From Branchiostoma belcheri (taxonomy: Eukaryota; Chordata; Leptocardii; Amphioxiformes; Branchiostomatidae): DNA of 64,000 nt. The position numbers were made by a program, and so were the translations under genes. The notes under the pieces were generated by a model. That model saw nothing but the letters and a program-made list of their open reading frames with translations, did not search any database and was not told the origin of the DNA. The DNA lies in contig NW_017802602.1 of assembly GCF_001625305.1 (NCBI RefSeq), positions 4,487,931 to 4,551,930 on the forward strand, read 5' to 3'. How positions within the stretch are numbered: the first letter of the stretch is position 1; each line of letters opens with the position of its first letter. Positions 12,901 to 27,900 of this stretch are shown one piece after another.

Positions 12901-15900
12901 CCACTGCATTGAAATATGGAATAACTGTAACATCTAGGATGAAAGGACTGTTTTCAACTGTTCGGGGCAAAATATGAGCATTTTGCAGCTGATCATGATT
13001 CTGAATTTTTATTTTTATTTACAAATCAGAAAAAAATGAAGCGGGCGAATCCGTTAACCAAGAAATTAAATTTGTGTGGCCTAATGAGAAGATTTTCTAA
13101 ATCAGTGATATGCCTTGGGATTATACTACATGTACGACACTTTATTCAAATGCTTAATATATATCTATACAGGTACTCATGAAGCAGAGTATGAAGGACA
13201 GAATATTGGTGAGGTGCTACTTTTCAAAAGGAAGAAGTTTGGTCACACAGTCCCAAATTCGGAGACTTCAAATGAAAAGGTAATTTTTCTGCCAGGGTTT
13301 AAACACACACTCATTTTGTACCCATCCCGCAGGGTATGCATAAATGTTCTATAAGATAATAGATGAATACATTCCTGGGGAGTCACACAGGTGTTTGAGG
13401 GCACAAATGCGCCAAGGATAATTAAGGGGAGGAGCTTAAATAGGCAATAGATCCTGTCCATGCCCGTAGCCAGGGGGGGGGGTCGGAAGAAAGGTCCACT
13501 TTTTATGTAAAGGTCCAAGATTTTTCTTGAAAAGATATATTGGAATCGTAGAAAAACTGCTCCCTTTGTCATTGAATAAAAATTTATCTCTGATTTTTTC
13601 TTTGAAATCCTCTCAAAAACGCACAAAATGCCATTTTAGAAGGTTCATTTTTCAAAATTTCCAGGGGACCCCGGACCCCCCCTTGGAACCTCAGTTGGAA
13701 GAACCCCCCATTCAAAATCCTGGCTACGGCATGCTGTCTGGGGGTCATTTGCCAAGGCACAAACACAATGTATCATGTGTAGTCTGTTTGACACCTGGCT
13801 GTGTCCCAACAGTACACACCCACCACACATTCAACAGTCATGCCTATGTCTAGCAAGTCTTACTACAGACTGCAGTACTTGTCAGAATTGCTAGAGGGGG
13901 CAAATGAAAAGTCATGATCTTTTTTGGTGCATGTGGATGACTGAGCTGTCATCATACTTTACTTACATGTATGCCATAGATGTTTCCCATTAGATTGGGC
14001 CCTAAGAAATGCTTGGAGTGCTGTATGTAGAAATGCTGTATTTAAATGCTAGGAGCTTTACTCAATTCCCATGTAATAGGGCAATGTAGATTCGGATTGA
14101 TTCGATTGTATTGAATCTTTGAAAGTTACAAATTATGGACTATTTCATTGCAGCAAATCTGGTACCACAAAGAGAAGCAGGTTCCAACAAAAATCATGCT
14201 TGATGAAAAGTTTACAGCTCCAAGGAAGATAGCACCTGGGTAAGTAACAGCTGACATTATTTAACTAGTTTTACAGCTGCAATTGTACAACTTTTACTAC
14301 ATGTTTCAAAAAGAGAGAAGAGATCCTGTAGTTAGATCCTGTAGATAGAGAAATAGCACACGAATGTAAGAATTGCTTCTTCTATTCTTGTTACCAAGTT
14401 ATTTAACTTAAGTGCATTTGGCCCGTGTAGGGCGTGAACATGCAATAAAGTTCATTGTCATTGTCATTGTCACTACACTGTATTTATTCCCATTCTGAAT
14501 CACTGTGTGGCATTAAAAATCAATTTTTGCATGATAGGCTTAAAAAATTTGATTATTATGTGATCATGTCAAAGCAAAATGATTTCCGTACTATACTTAC
14601 AATGGATGCCACAATTTCTTCTCTAAGTTTTTTTTATCTTGAACTAGTTTTCAGCCCCCCACTGCAATTCCAGTTGGGTTTGGTGAAAGCCACTCTTATG
14701 AGAGCGATGACAGCTTTGGTGAGTATGTTTAGCTTGACCATTTTTTTAAATTTTTTTTTATTTACTTCATCGGTCACCACAAAACAAGACTCATGGGAGC
14801 CACTTAATTTTTTTTGGGTTACTGCTGTACAGCCAGTGTGGACAGATGTTTGACATTAGACTTGAAGAGTTTAAGGTTTAATATTCATAGGGGAAACAAT
14901 CATGAGTTAGCTTATTCCAACGTGATATTGTTCTAGGAAAGAAGCTTTCAGCGTGGAACTTCCTCCTAAGAGCTGGTGAATGGGGAAGAGAGGGTGATTT
15001 GCTTCAGTGGAAGTGGCAAGACGTGTCCTTGTTGAGAATTTTCTAAGTGGGGGCACTAGCGAATGAAGTTCCACGGAGCATTTACCGTGGAAGTAGTGAT
15101 AAAATAACGCAAGGCTTGCAACATGTGCCTATGTGAGAGCTAGATAGTGGTTGTAGGGTGGCGAAGAAGTCACTCCCAGCAAGATTTTTTTCTGTCACAT
15201 TTGTCAGTACACCAACTTGAAAGATCATCATCATAACATGCCTTACATGTAGGTCAAGACAGAATAAAACCGTCTAAGGTCCTTCTTGTAGGGTTTTGGT
15301 GTTGATTTTTCTCTGTTAATTTGATATTACAATCAGGTAAGTTGTGATGCAACCTACTTTTTTAAAGTTCAAGACATGACTGAAGCATTGCCTTTTTTCT
15401 TTTGATCCTAGAATATACATGTGTAGAGGCCTTTAAGCTTAAATGTTTATGGCATTAACTGCTCCTCTTCTGAGCTTGAATCTGAAATGGGAGCTAACTC
15501 CAGAATCTTAAACAAGTACTTCAAGATTTTACTATTTTCTGACACTTACAAAATGTAGATGCCAACAATATCCTGCATATTATTATAGAGTTGATATGTA
15601 CAAAAATACCTACAAAAATATTTGGGTGCTCCAGTGCACCCACAGAAATTGGGTGCACAGCTCCAATTTTGGGTGGACTAAGGTGCACATGCACCCAGTA
15701 TTTCGAGCCCTGCAAGTTCCTGACTGTGGGTTCTTTCCATTTCAGATCTACCAGAGATGCACACATTCTCAAGTGGGAAAATGGAGTTGACAGATGTCAT
15801 CCCCATTCCAACTGAAGAGGCCCAATTCAAAGTTCCTGACAACTTGATGAAGGACACCCTCTATATTACAGAGGTGGGGAGAGCTTAATTATTTTTAATT

Positions 15901-18900
15901 AGCCTAATCAGATGTCTGTCCATCAATATTTGTGCCACCCTGATGGTCCAACATAATTTTCATGTTTTACATCAATTGTACAAATATTACAACATACTGA
16001 GGGCACACCAATTTAATTTCTTGGTTAGCCCGCTTCATTTTTTTCTGATTTGCAGAAAAAAAAAAAAAATTCAGAATCAACTGCAAAATGCTCAAATTTC
16101 GCCCAGAACAGTTGAAAACAGTCCTTTTCTTCCTAGTTGTTACAGTTATTCCATCTTTCAATGCAGTGGTATCATTAAAAGTTCAAAATTCATTGTGTAA
16201 ATTTTGAACCAGCCTTTTGTGTTGACTTCATGTGTTGGCTCCTACATGTATCGTACCATTTTGGGCCATAATAGGATGCCTATATATAGGCCCCGCTCCA
16301 TTATTTTTCTAGAAAAATCCGTTAACCAAGAAATTAAATTGGTGTGGCCTGATAGTCTTTCTTATTATACCAGTCCTCTATAGCTGTTAGGAAGGTCCAT
16401 TCATAATATCTTCTAAACACAATGTTCATTACCATCTTTAAAGCTTATAATGTAATAACTTGAAAATTAGTTTGATGAAATGCATTTTAATGTTACAGTA
16501 GCATTTCGTCTCTATGTCTTTGATTCTATTTTTCTTTTATTTCCAGTACCCTAAAATCAGGTTTTCGCTGGATGCTGTGTCACGGGAAATCACGGGAAAT
16601 CTCACGTGCATGCGCGAAGTTCGTCCAGTATGTAAGTACTATGCAATTACAGATCATGTACATGTAAACGCCTTGATTGTGTAAATATCTAGAGGTAGAA
16701 TCCAACCATGGGTATTATAACATTGTATTTTTAGTGTGGTGTGTGGCATGCCCATAGCCAGGGGGGGTTCGGAAGGTTCAAACTTTTTATGTTAATGTCC
16801 ACTTTTTGGTCCACTTTTTATGTAAAGGTCCAAGATTTTTCTTGAAAAGATGGACTGGAATCGTAGAAAAACTGCTCCCTTTGTCATTGAATAAAAATTT
16901 ATCTCTGATTTTTTCTTGGAAATCCTCTCGAAAATGCACGAAATGCCATTTTAGAACATTCATTTTTCAAAATCTTCCGGGGAAGCCACTCGCTGGTCCC
17001 CTCATCAGGCAGTGGGAAGAACCCCCCCCCCCCATTCAAAATCCTGGCTACGGGCATGTGTGGTGCTACCAACTTGAAGGTACATGTCAAGCATCTCCTT
17101 TTTGTAAAACCAAGAAGGTAATAGGAAAAGCCCTTTCTCCATATAAGCTCCTTAAAAATTGTCATTCAATAAAACACCCTTGCAATACACAAGTCAAGTC
17201 AGAGTCTAACAATTGTACCAGGTATTATGAATGGCAGAATAAGATTACTCATAAGCTGGTATGGGTCTATCAAAACTTACTACATGCAATGAATGTATAT
17301 CTCCAATTCAATAGCATGAAATTATTCATAATTACATGTTAGGGTTGAAAATGAAAATACTTTTTATGCATAGAAATTAAAAGCTTTACCTGCACCAGTC
17401 ATTTTCCTTGCCTTTCTATGAAAAGAAGGTTTCTTTGTCTTGCTATGAAAAATGCACTGCATTTTGATCCAATAATAACAGACAACTAACTACTAACCCT
17501 ATTTTGAGCCCTAATGTTCTTGTGTACTCTTCTTATGGATACAATGTATTTCTTTGTGTTGAATATGTGTATTTTTTTTTTAATTCTTAGATGCCAGAGA
17601 GCGAATTAAGTGCTTCCAACAACTAGTTTCTATCATCAACCATCTTGAGGAATTGGATCTTTTAAAAGTGGCAGACAAATACATCCAGTTTCCCACAAGA
17701 GATTCCAATACTACAGAAGACATGCATGCCATCATTGACGCATTTGGAGCTGCTGCTCTTAACGAAACACAGAAAATTCTGACCGAGAGAATTTTGTTAA
17801 AGAACCCCCCTGATGCAGGTCTTCTGAAGAAACTGTTTTCTCATTTCGTCAATCTACCAAATCCACCACCCTTGGTTAGTTGTGTGAAATTCTAATACCT
17901 TTAATCTCAATATATAATGCAGGGCTAGAAATACTGGGTGCATGGTGCACCTTAGTGCACCCAAATTTGGAGCTGTGCACCCTAAATTTTTTACTGTGGG
18001 TGCACTGGTGCACCCAAGTATTTTCGTAGGTTTAACGTATGTAAAGATGTTGAATGTGTAGTAATGTTACAGCATATTCTTAACATTTAAGTGTCAGAAA
18101 AAATAATACAATCATTGTTATAGTAATTTTCTTGAAATAAACATGATTAAGTTTTTGGTGGTAATTTTTATCTTATATGGTGCACCTAAAATATTTTTTG
18201 TGCACCCAATTTTTTAGGTTGGGTGCACCAGTGCACCTATTCCCAAAAATTAATTTTGAGCCCTGTAATGGTTAACCCTGCAATACAAGTAATGTTCAGT
18301 ACACTTAAATGTACAATTGTCTTTTTCATGTTCTTTTTCAGACATTTATTGATGCACTGGAAGACCTAGTATTTCAAGGAGCTAAATTTTCAGGTAACTT
18401 AAATTCAGTTTCTCTATACTATAGTAAATTCACAACCTCTTTTGGGAAAGGAATATTTGTATTCTTTTTACTTTTGTAAAGTCTTCACTTGTTGCTAAAC
18501 ACTTGAAAGATAAAATGCACTTCCATCAAACTGAATTAATGCAAAGTGTTTGTTTTATGTTACAGATGATGAAGACACCAAAGAAATCACAACCATGGCA
18601 ACACTGCTCCTTGGATCTCTTGCCGGTAGTCTGAAGTCCACAAATCCCGTGCGTGCAGAACGTCTTGTTGCCAGAATGGAAACAGAACTCCAACTGCATG
18701 GTATAGTGCATTCAAATGTAATATTCTCACTCACTCACTCACTCACTCACTCACTCACTCACTCACTCACTCACTCACTCACTCACTCACTCACTCACTC
18801 ACTCACTATCCGTTTAACGTCTAATATTAATAGAGCTCAATCTTTATTGTGGACTTGTGTGAACATTCAGGGGTAAAGAATGTTTTGCTGCTTCTTCCAA

Positions 18901-21900
18901 GCTTCATACAGATTTTCCATGGCTGCAAGATACAAATTAAAGTAGAATGTTTTACCTGTAACCATCTAATATACTCTGGTAGTGTACTACAGTGCATGGG
19001 TTAGAAGCATGCAAATCTTAGCACAAGCAGACACCTCTTCAAGCTGGCCACCAGGCCATAATAGTCAGATTCTCCTGATCCCAATTTTTTTTCAAAAGGC
19101 ACAACCTGCCCAATGGCAAGAAAGTCGACCACAACTTTACCTCAGTTCCCTGGGTGACCATCTTGGGCAGGCTTGACCGTACAATTGTATGGTTGATAAT
19201 GTTGATATACAAACTGCCATACAAACATTGTTATGTTTACCGAAGGAAAACACAATTTTGTTTTGCTCTTCTTCCTCCTCTTCCTCTTCTACTTCTCCAA
19301 ACCGACAAGGTCAGTGACCTGAACCAGACGTCTGTCACCATGGTAACTAGTGTTGGGTTACATCATGTTGCAATTGTTATAGCTAGCAGGAGGGATTCAG
19401 ACTCCTGTCTGACCATATATATGAATGTGTTTGAGTAAGCCAAAATCAACAGAGCAGACCATATGCGAACTTCAAAGTAAACATTATGTATTTGTTTTGC
19501 AAATGTTACCATTCTAGTTCATGAGTGTTTTCTGTCTTAACTTACTCACTTAGATCCTCAGAAGCATAGGACCATTCGATCAGCTGAAACCGGAACACAC
19601 GAATATCACCACGAGCAGAGGAAAGCTACATTACTCCTGTCCCTGGGAAATGCTGGTCTGGACCGGTCCTACCACCACATCCTTTCTTACATCAACACCA
19701 CCGACTCACCACAGCTGCTTAGGAGGAGGGGTGCAGCAGCAATCGCTAACTACCATCATGAAGATGTATGTTCTTGGATCTGTAGCATCCCCTAGTCTTT
19801 GTGATTATTTATTTGACTAGTACTAGTTTGCTTGCACGCATGTACGTGCTTCTGCGTATTGTCTACATGCAAAAACGTGGGCAAATGTAGGGGATCCGTA
19901 CGTGGTGAGTACCGCCTCCGTACGGAATCCTACGGATTTAGGAGCACGCAGACACGCCGTAGAACTTTATAAGTGTGCATGTAAAACTTTTTCTACGTGC
20001 GGTCTGCGGATTCACCACCCATACGTGCGAGTACGGGCAACGCGCGTGCCCCGTGCGTACCGTACACCGTACATACGACACATGTGTAGGTGCGGCCTCC
20101 TTACGGTAAAGTTGCAATCGCACAGAGATCGTACGTTGTAAGCATGTACAACTCACTCACCACTTGCTCAACGAACGCTCACGGCAATACTTGGCGTGCA
20201 GACCACACTCTTACACCTTGCGCAACTGTGCGAGTGACGTGCTAATGACATGCGAGTGACGTGCGTCAACGCCACTCCTTCACCATGTTTTCAGAAAAAC
20301 GTAGCAAACGTGGTCTCCCAAAAAAGCGTACAGACAAAAATCATGCATGGCAGGTTGTGGCCGGGGCTTTATATACATGTACATGTATGCCATTTTGCTT
20401 TCAGTCCATTCACTGCTACTGATTCTGACCTAAGTGACGTAGTAACTGATATTTCAATGTTTTGTATAACAGGCTGCATCAATGCTGCTCAGTATTGCCC
20501 TGGACAACAACCATGAAGACCACGTCCGCTATGATGCTCTCTTAGAGTACAGGAGACATCCCAAGGCTGTGCCAATAAGTGACATCCAGTACCACCTTGT
20601 TAGAGGGTAAGCAACATTTTGCCAGAGCCTGATAACACATAAAACATTTCATGATGTGCTTTTTTGTGTCACAATGTTTTACATAATATTTAAGAAGCTG
20701 CTCTAACTTAATAGTTTAATGCCCAGTTAGTTCATTTAGAAAATATTACAAAATGATATTAGATGATCCAATTCTTTGTGACTATTTGACCTTGTTCTTA
20801 ATTAGGAGAATGCTTTGCATATCAAACAAAAATGTTTTTCTTGATTCAGATTGACAAACATAACAGGCCTAAACAAAAGGGATCATTCACGACTGAAGCG
20901 AGGCATCTTTGATGGCATCCAATTCAAATTACAACTGCCGGGTTACGAGTGGAACAAACAGGTTGGATCGAGCAAGATCGGGGCTAATTTTGGACTAACT
21001 ATTCGGAACATAATGGACCTAGACATAGGTATGTGTAATTTTGCACATTCAGAAAAGGACCAATATTAAATGATCATTTGTTGTGCATATCGGAATATTC
21101 CTTGTTTGCCGTCAATGGTAAATGAATTAGATAATTAAAATACTTAAAATTACTTACTAATACAAGAAGAGTGGATTTTGTAAATTTCAAAATGGCAGCA
21201 TAAATGTGAGCATATGTATTATTGCTATTGCTTTCCAAGTTATTGCAAGTACATGTATAATGTTTTACAAACCAAGGGTACAATCATGACAATTACAATC
21301 ATGATGACAATGAACTTTATTGCATATTCACACCCTACATGACCCAAATGCACTACGTTAGATAACTGAGGTATAAGGGTAGAAGGAACAAGTGCTACAT
21401 TTATGCTACATGTACGTCTATAATATTATCTACAAAATCTCATTGCATGATTTAATGCCCTAATAAGGCCACACCAATTAAATTTCTTGGTTAACGGATT
21501 TTTCTAGAAAAATAATGGAGCGGGCGTGCAAAAAATAAAAAATAAAAACAGGCCTAGGCAACCTATTATGGCCCAAAATGGTACAATAGGAGCCATAAAG
21601 TCAACACACCAGGCTGGTTCAAAATTTAAACTGTTAAAATGAATTTTGAACTTTTAATGATACCACTGCATTGAAAGATGGAATGACTGTTACAAGTAGT
21701 AAGAAAAGGATTGTTTTCCACTGTTCAGGGCAAAATATGAGCATTTTGCAGATTCTGAATTTTTATTTTTTTTGCAAATCAGAAAAAAATGAAGCGCCGA
21801 ATCCGTTAACCAAGAAATTCAATTGGTGTGGCCTTATTAGGGCATTAAATCATGCAATGAGATTTTGTCTGATAATATTATCTCTCTCCAAAAGAATGGT

Positions 21901-24900
21901 CTCCAAACATCGAGAGTATCCCTTGCTGACACTATTTTCTTCTGTTTTGATGCAGCACCTCTGAAAGGGCATTTCAAAATTGATGTTCTGGACGAAGCAT
22001 ATGCAGTGGCTAATATTGGCATATTGGGTATCCACCAAGATCTGGCACGAGTACGCTTCTGCTTTAGAGGACACATTAAATATGAAATCAACATTCTCCA
22101 GGTAATAAGAACTAACTTAAAGACAACATTATCATGGATGTCCAGATCTGCAACTATAACTAAGCAACAGTCCTAGAATCAAAACCTCCCTCTTTTTTTA
22201 CAGGTCAATGGTTTATTATGTTTACCGAAGGAAAACATATTGCTTTTGCTACGTTTCCTCTTCTTCTTCTTCTGTTACAAACACTGACTTCTGACCTGGC
22301 CAATGACCTTATTCTTTTATGTCTCTCACCATGGTAACTGGTGTTGAGTTACGTACATAATGTTGCAATTTCATAGTAGGAGGGATTTATACTCCTGTCT
22401 GACCATGGTTGTGTATTTGAGTAAGAACTAACAGAGCAGACAATATACGTCAACTTGGTAAACATTTAATGCATTTGCTCTGCAAATGTTACTTTTCTAG
22501 TATTTAATTTCATTATCATGATGATACATGACTGTGTAGTTGGATTTTTTTTGAAATGGTATAATACCACTAATCTGAGTGTTAAGTTATTATCTGTTAT
22601 AGTTAGAATATATTCTATAGACAGAATATTTTTATAGCTAGTTATTGTTTATATTATTTTGTAATATTTCATTTACAATTTCTCATTTCCTTACACAGGA
22701 GTTCAACTTCGAGGACATTTTCAACATTGTCAAGTTGCTGGATTCAGTTGTGAACAATATCGTTGGATCAATTAAACAAACAATTGAGAGCTTTCGACAA
22801 CTATTTGACAGTACTTCAGATCTGTCATTTCCCAAAATAATCCAACGGTTCGCCGATGCATTTGATGACATCCCCTTCAAGATTGACGACCTTCGCGCTA
22901 TCGGACAAAAAGCTATCCAGACAATCGGAGAAATTGTGGACCCACCCGACTTCATCACTGATGTATCCAACGTCATACGAAGGGTGACTGCACTGGTGAC
23001 AGACATCAAAACAGACGTGACAAAGTTCTATGATGTAAGCCTCCCTCAAATCTGTTTTAATGTTATAATTACAGTAACTGTGAATTGTTTGGTTCCACCT
23101 TGTGGCTGTACACATACACAGGGATGAGTTGCTAACAATGTAAATTCTAATTGAGTACGAAACATATGAAATGGCCAGAGGCGTACAGAAAGTGCGAAAT
23201 GGAACGAAATGGATCAAAAAGGAACGAAATGGATCAAAATGCAACGAAATGGAACACATCATAATTATCTATTCACCACTCACTTCTGTATTAAAAATTT
23301 AAAACAGTTCCATTCCTTATATTTTGCTACCTATTTCATTTCATTCTGTTCACATACAAGGGACGCAGCTGGTGATAAAATGTCTCCCCGTGGGCATACC
23401 GCTAGGACAGACAGAGACCACAAACACGTCCGCACATGTTGACTGCTCAAATCAAAACTCAATTTATTGTTAACGTACATGTACCTTATAACGTTGTGGT
23501 CACTTTATTCTCAACGTACCCCAATCGATCTTATAACGTTGCGGTTCTAAGAATACCATCAATCTTAACGTTGCCGTTTGCACGTCGAGCGGACACTAAC
23601 GACGCCGTTCCAATGTACGAACAGCTTAACGGCTTTTCTCCATACCTATTTTGTTTCATTTCGTTCCATTTCGTTCCATTTCGCACTTTCTGGGGTCCCA
23701 TACCAGGGCAAACACCTATCAATGCTACTGGATATTACAGTTCCTATATTCATCAACATTTACCAACTCATAACTTTAAAATTCGAAGTCGCATTGAAGG
23801 CTGTTTGAAAACTTTGAAATCTACTTACTAATAGAATATCTCTGTCTCGTCTGTTGCAGAGCATTGCAGATGCTATCACTGTGACCCTGCCATGGGCAAT
23901 TGAGCAGATAAAGGAGGCAGTTAACATGGTCGTAAACACGCTAAAGAACTTGTTCAAGTCACCACTTTCAGCTCTTGGAGACATACAGAAGGCAATTCTC
24001 AAGTAAGCACAACTTCTTCATGTACATTGATATCAGCACTATATATATACATATTAATACATAGATAATTATGATAGATAGTTATGATAATTTGGATAGG
24101 AAACTTTGTAACATATACCTTTTTGTGGCAATTGAAACTCAACTTTTTCCTAAAAATATGCAACATTCTTAAGACTTAATATTGGTGTCATCTTTGAAAA
24201 ACTTCCTTTATTAAGATTGTTTCCTTTTTCAGGATTCAACTGGCAATATCATCAGTTCTTGATGCTAAGAAACGGATAGAAGATGCCTGCTTGTTCACTA
24301 AAGGTGAATCTCATTCTTCATACAGTGTATCACCAAAATCCATTGTATTCAATGTAAAATTCACTGTGTACTACATGTAACTTATTACTAAGTCATTGTA
24401 TTTTTAATTCTCCAGATACTATCATAATGATAATTGCTATCATGACAACATATAGGAACATAGGGACCTCTCCTTTTTTGTTACGATTATTTTACATGTA
24501 ATCATCATTATGTACAAAGTTTTGTTATCTATGTTTTATTTTATTGACCCCAGGAAGAATAGTGCTTTTAAGCACTAATGGGGATCGAAATAAACAAACA
24601 AACAAACAATCACACTATGTCTATCCTGACCTACAGGGCAGCGACCGTACTGGTTTGACATCAAATCAGTAATCACAGAAATCTGGGAGGATGTACTGAC
24701 GGCAAAAGACTCTGTACTGAAGGCATTTGAGTGGTTCAATGGGAAACACAGCGGTGACGAGATATTTAAAGAGTTCACTGGCGTCGATGCGGTCAGCAGT
24801 TTCATATTAACTCTTTTTCCTCCTTCAATCTATCAAGATTAGCTTAAACTATTCATTGTAATACATGTTATCGGTGTACAGAAAGTGCGAAATGGAACGA

Positions 24901-27900
24901 AATGGACGAAATGGAACGAAATGGAACGAAATAAAACTAAATGAAACTAAATATGTATGAAGTACGTTGGAACGGCGACGTTAGTGCGTTTTTGCTATCT
25001 ATTTCATTTCATTGTGCACATGTAAGGGACGCGGCTGGTGATAAAATTCCTCCCCATGGGCATACCGCTAGGGCAGACAGAGACCACAAAGAAGCCCACT
25101 TTGACTGCTCACCTCAAAACTCAATTAATTGTTTTTATAACGTACCTTATAACGTTGTGGTCACTTTATTATTAACGTACCCTGATCGATCTTATAACGT
25201 TGCGGTTCTAAGAATACCATCTATCTTAACGTTGCCATTTGGACGTCGAGCGGACACTAGCATCGCCGTTCCCACGCACAAATGACTTAACGGCTTTCCT
25301 TCATACATATTTCGTTTCAATTCGTTCCATTTCGTTCCATTTTGCACTTTCTGGGGTCCCTGTAATATACATGCTTTGTAAAATAGCTACATGTAACACT
25401 ACAGATAAAATTCAATTTTCTCACTTCTTAGGTGAATTTAGTGCAAGCCTTGCTGGAATTAAAGATAGCAGAATTGTAACAGTATACCAATTTTTAGCTT
25501 CCATACTTTCAAATTGGAAGGTATACACATTGAAAGGTATACACATTAAAAGAAATTTGGGACTTACATGTAATGAGCTAAACGTTTTATACATCTTGCA
25601 AAATGGTAATGAAAAACAGCATTTTGTATTATTTTGGAGCTCAGAATATATTGCATAATAGCTATAATGTCATTTTATTCTAAGCTACCCACACTCATGA
25701 CCCATGTGTTGCATTTTTCTTGTTTTTAATCAAAGTTATCTTTATCTTCATATTATTAGAATGTGATTCGACAGCAAATTAAAGAGGAACTCCTTGCCTC
25801 TCTGAACACCTTCATCAGTGGCCCACTGCAGGTTATACAGGAGTTGGCGGCTCCTTTTGTGTCCACCTATGAATCAGTTGTGAAGACGATAAATGCTGTG
25901 AAAACTGGATACACAACTGTCAAACAAGCGTGAGTTAACCTCTGTATCTGTATCTGTATAGCCGGTATAACCGCCTTTCGGCATAACATACCAGCTTCGC
26001 AGGCACGCGGCGCGGTGGCAGCTAGCTATATTACAGTGATCGACTTGTTACACCTAACCCTTGAACTTCTAACTCTAGACATTGTTTAAAACTATCTAAT
26101 GACAATGCCCCTACTGTACTTGGTGACAGTGAGTTCCACTCTGCAATAGTTCTAGGAAAGAATGAATTCTTGAACACCTCAATCCTTGGTTGATAGCTCT
26201 GGTACTTTAAGGCATGGCTATTTCTTGTCCTCTTCTGGGCTGGCATTAGGTACTTAATAGTTAAGACGTCCACCAGTTTATTAGTCATTTTTGTACATCA
26301 TGCATACAATGTAGTTTGGACATTTTTCTTCTGTCTTCCAATGAGACCCACTGTAGGTTACTATTCATTTCCGTGACACTAGCACCTCTTTCATAGTTGT
26401 TCATAAAGAATCTTGCAGCTTGACTCTGTACCCAACCTAACCTAACCTAACTTATATTCAACATGATTAGTCTTATTTAGAATATTTACATATGCTGCAA
26501 TCTATGGAACTTAAAATGAGCAAAATGTACATTATAGATGATTCTTGGGTCTTGCAACTGTTCATGTCTGATGTACAAAATGTTACTAAGTACTGGACTT
26601 TGACTTCTAGTTGGTAACAAACAAAAGCAACTTTTCTATTCTTTGAATCAGTTCTGTTAGAAAATGATTTAATCAGGTGCTCATTCATTATTTCTTAAAC
26701 CTAACTTGATTAGATAAGGCTCTACATGTATGTTCCACTCTAAGTTTTGACCTCATATGAATTTAGTGTCTGGTATGCCATTAATTATTCTGTTATGTTC
26801 CTCCTATAAAGGTATACTGCTGCAAGGACCTTGATCAGCAAAATATTTGGACCAAAAATACACAAGGACTTTCCTAAGAAACTGCTGGAATCAGACAATT
26901 GCGGCAATGGATTTTATCCAAGCACTGCCAGAGGGAGATACGGGCATCGAGGTGTGGATCTGGAAGTTAGCAGTAATGCAGAGGTAAAACATTACAAGGT
27001 GTTAAGGTGACAGAACAAACTTAAAGTCAGGGAAGATTGACTGCTGGATGGCATCTGCAACTTTTAATGCGGTCTTGGCTTAAATGACAATAGAAACAAT
27101 AAAAACTATGGTCTATCATGTTCAGCACGTACTGCGTTCACTGTTGAGCCAATTGTCATCTACTTTCAGTAACAGTCATGTTGTGATCAGAGTGAATCTC
27201 TACAGGGTATCCTGTTTACTTGATGACCACCACTGATATTTGGGACCATCCTTTTGGAATTTGTCCATCGTCGAGTGATGATCACACACACACACACACA
27301 CACACATATACAGGCATGCAAACACAGCATTAGTTGTAACTTTTTAGAGTTGTAACTATGTTGAACTCTACATTTATTACCAAAGTGCAAAGAATTGCAA
27401 GGATGTAGATTATAGTAACAGACTGAGTGTGACACACTTTGCTACTCTTTTGACAGATTGTTGTTCCCTTCACTGGAGACGTCAGTGTCATGGCTGCCAA
27501 TGAAATCTCCATTGTTGCAGATGAACTCGACGGCATTGAAATCATTCTTAGCTCAGTCAGCCTTAACAGTGGAAAAGATGGGATGAAGGTAATTCATTTT
27601 TGCTACAATGAACAATGCATGTCAGAGTTGTATAACTCAGAATTGCTTGTTTGGACATCATTATGTTATACTGAATTTTACATCTAAAGAGACATCGAAA
27701 AAGACATCTAAAGAGACATGTAAAAGACTAGAAATTAAAGGTAACATTTGCAAACCAAACACATAAAATTATGTTAACCTTCCCATGCATATGGTCTGCT
27801 GCTTTCTTTATTACTCAAACATATTCACATATATGGTGACAGGAGTCTAAATCCCTCCTGCTATAAAATTATGTAACCCAACACCTGTTACCATGTAGAG

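Noticed and set aside
14648-14718. Alternative acceptor at 14655 with another open frame
   Set aside because: It leads to a stop in exon 9; only 14648 keeps the frame.
18727-18807. ACTC tract as part of an exon (it codes an open Ser/Leu/Thr/His repeat)
   Set aside because: It is a plain microsatellite after a normal exon 13 donor; exon 14 joins in frame without it.
20473-20606. Gene end near 22-30 kb and a second gene for the repeats
   Set aside because: No stop codon, polyadenylation context or new signal peptide is seen; all exons join in frame and phase up to 63715. Transcript data could still change this.
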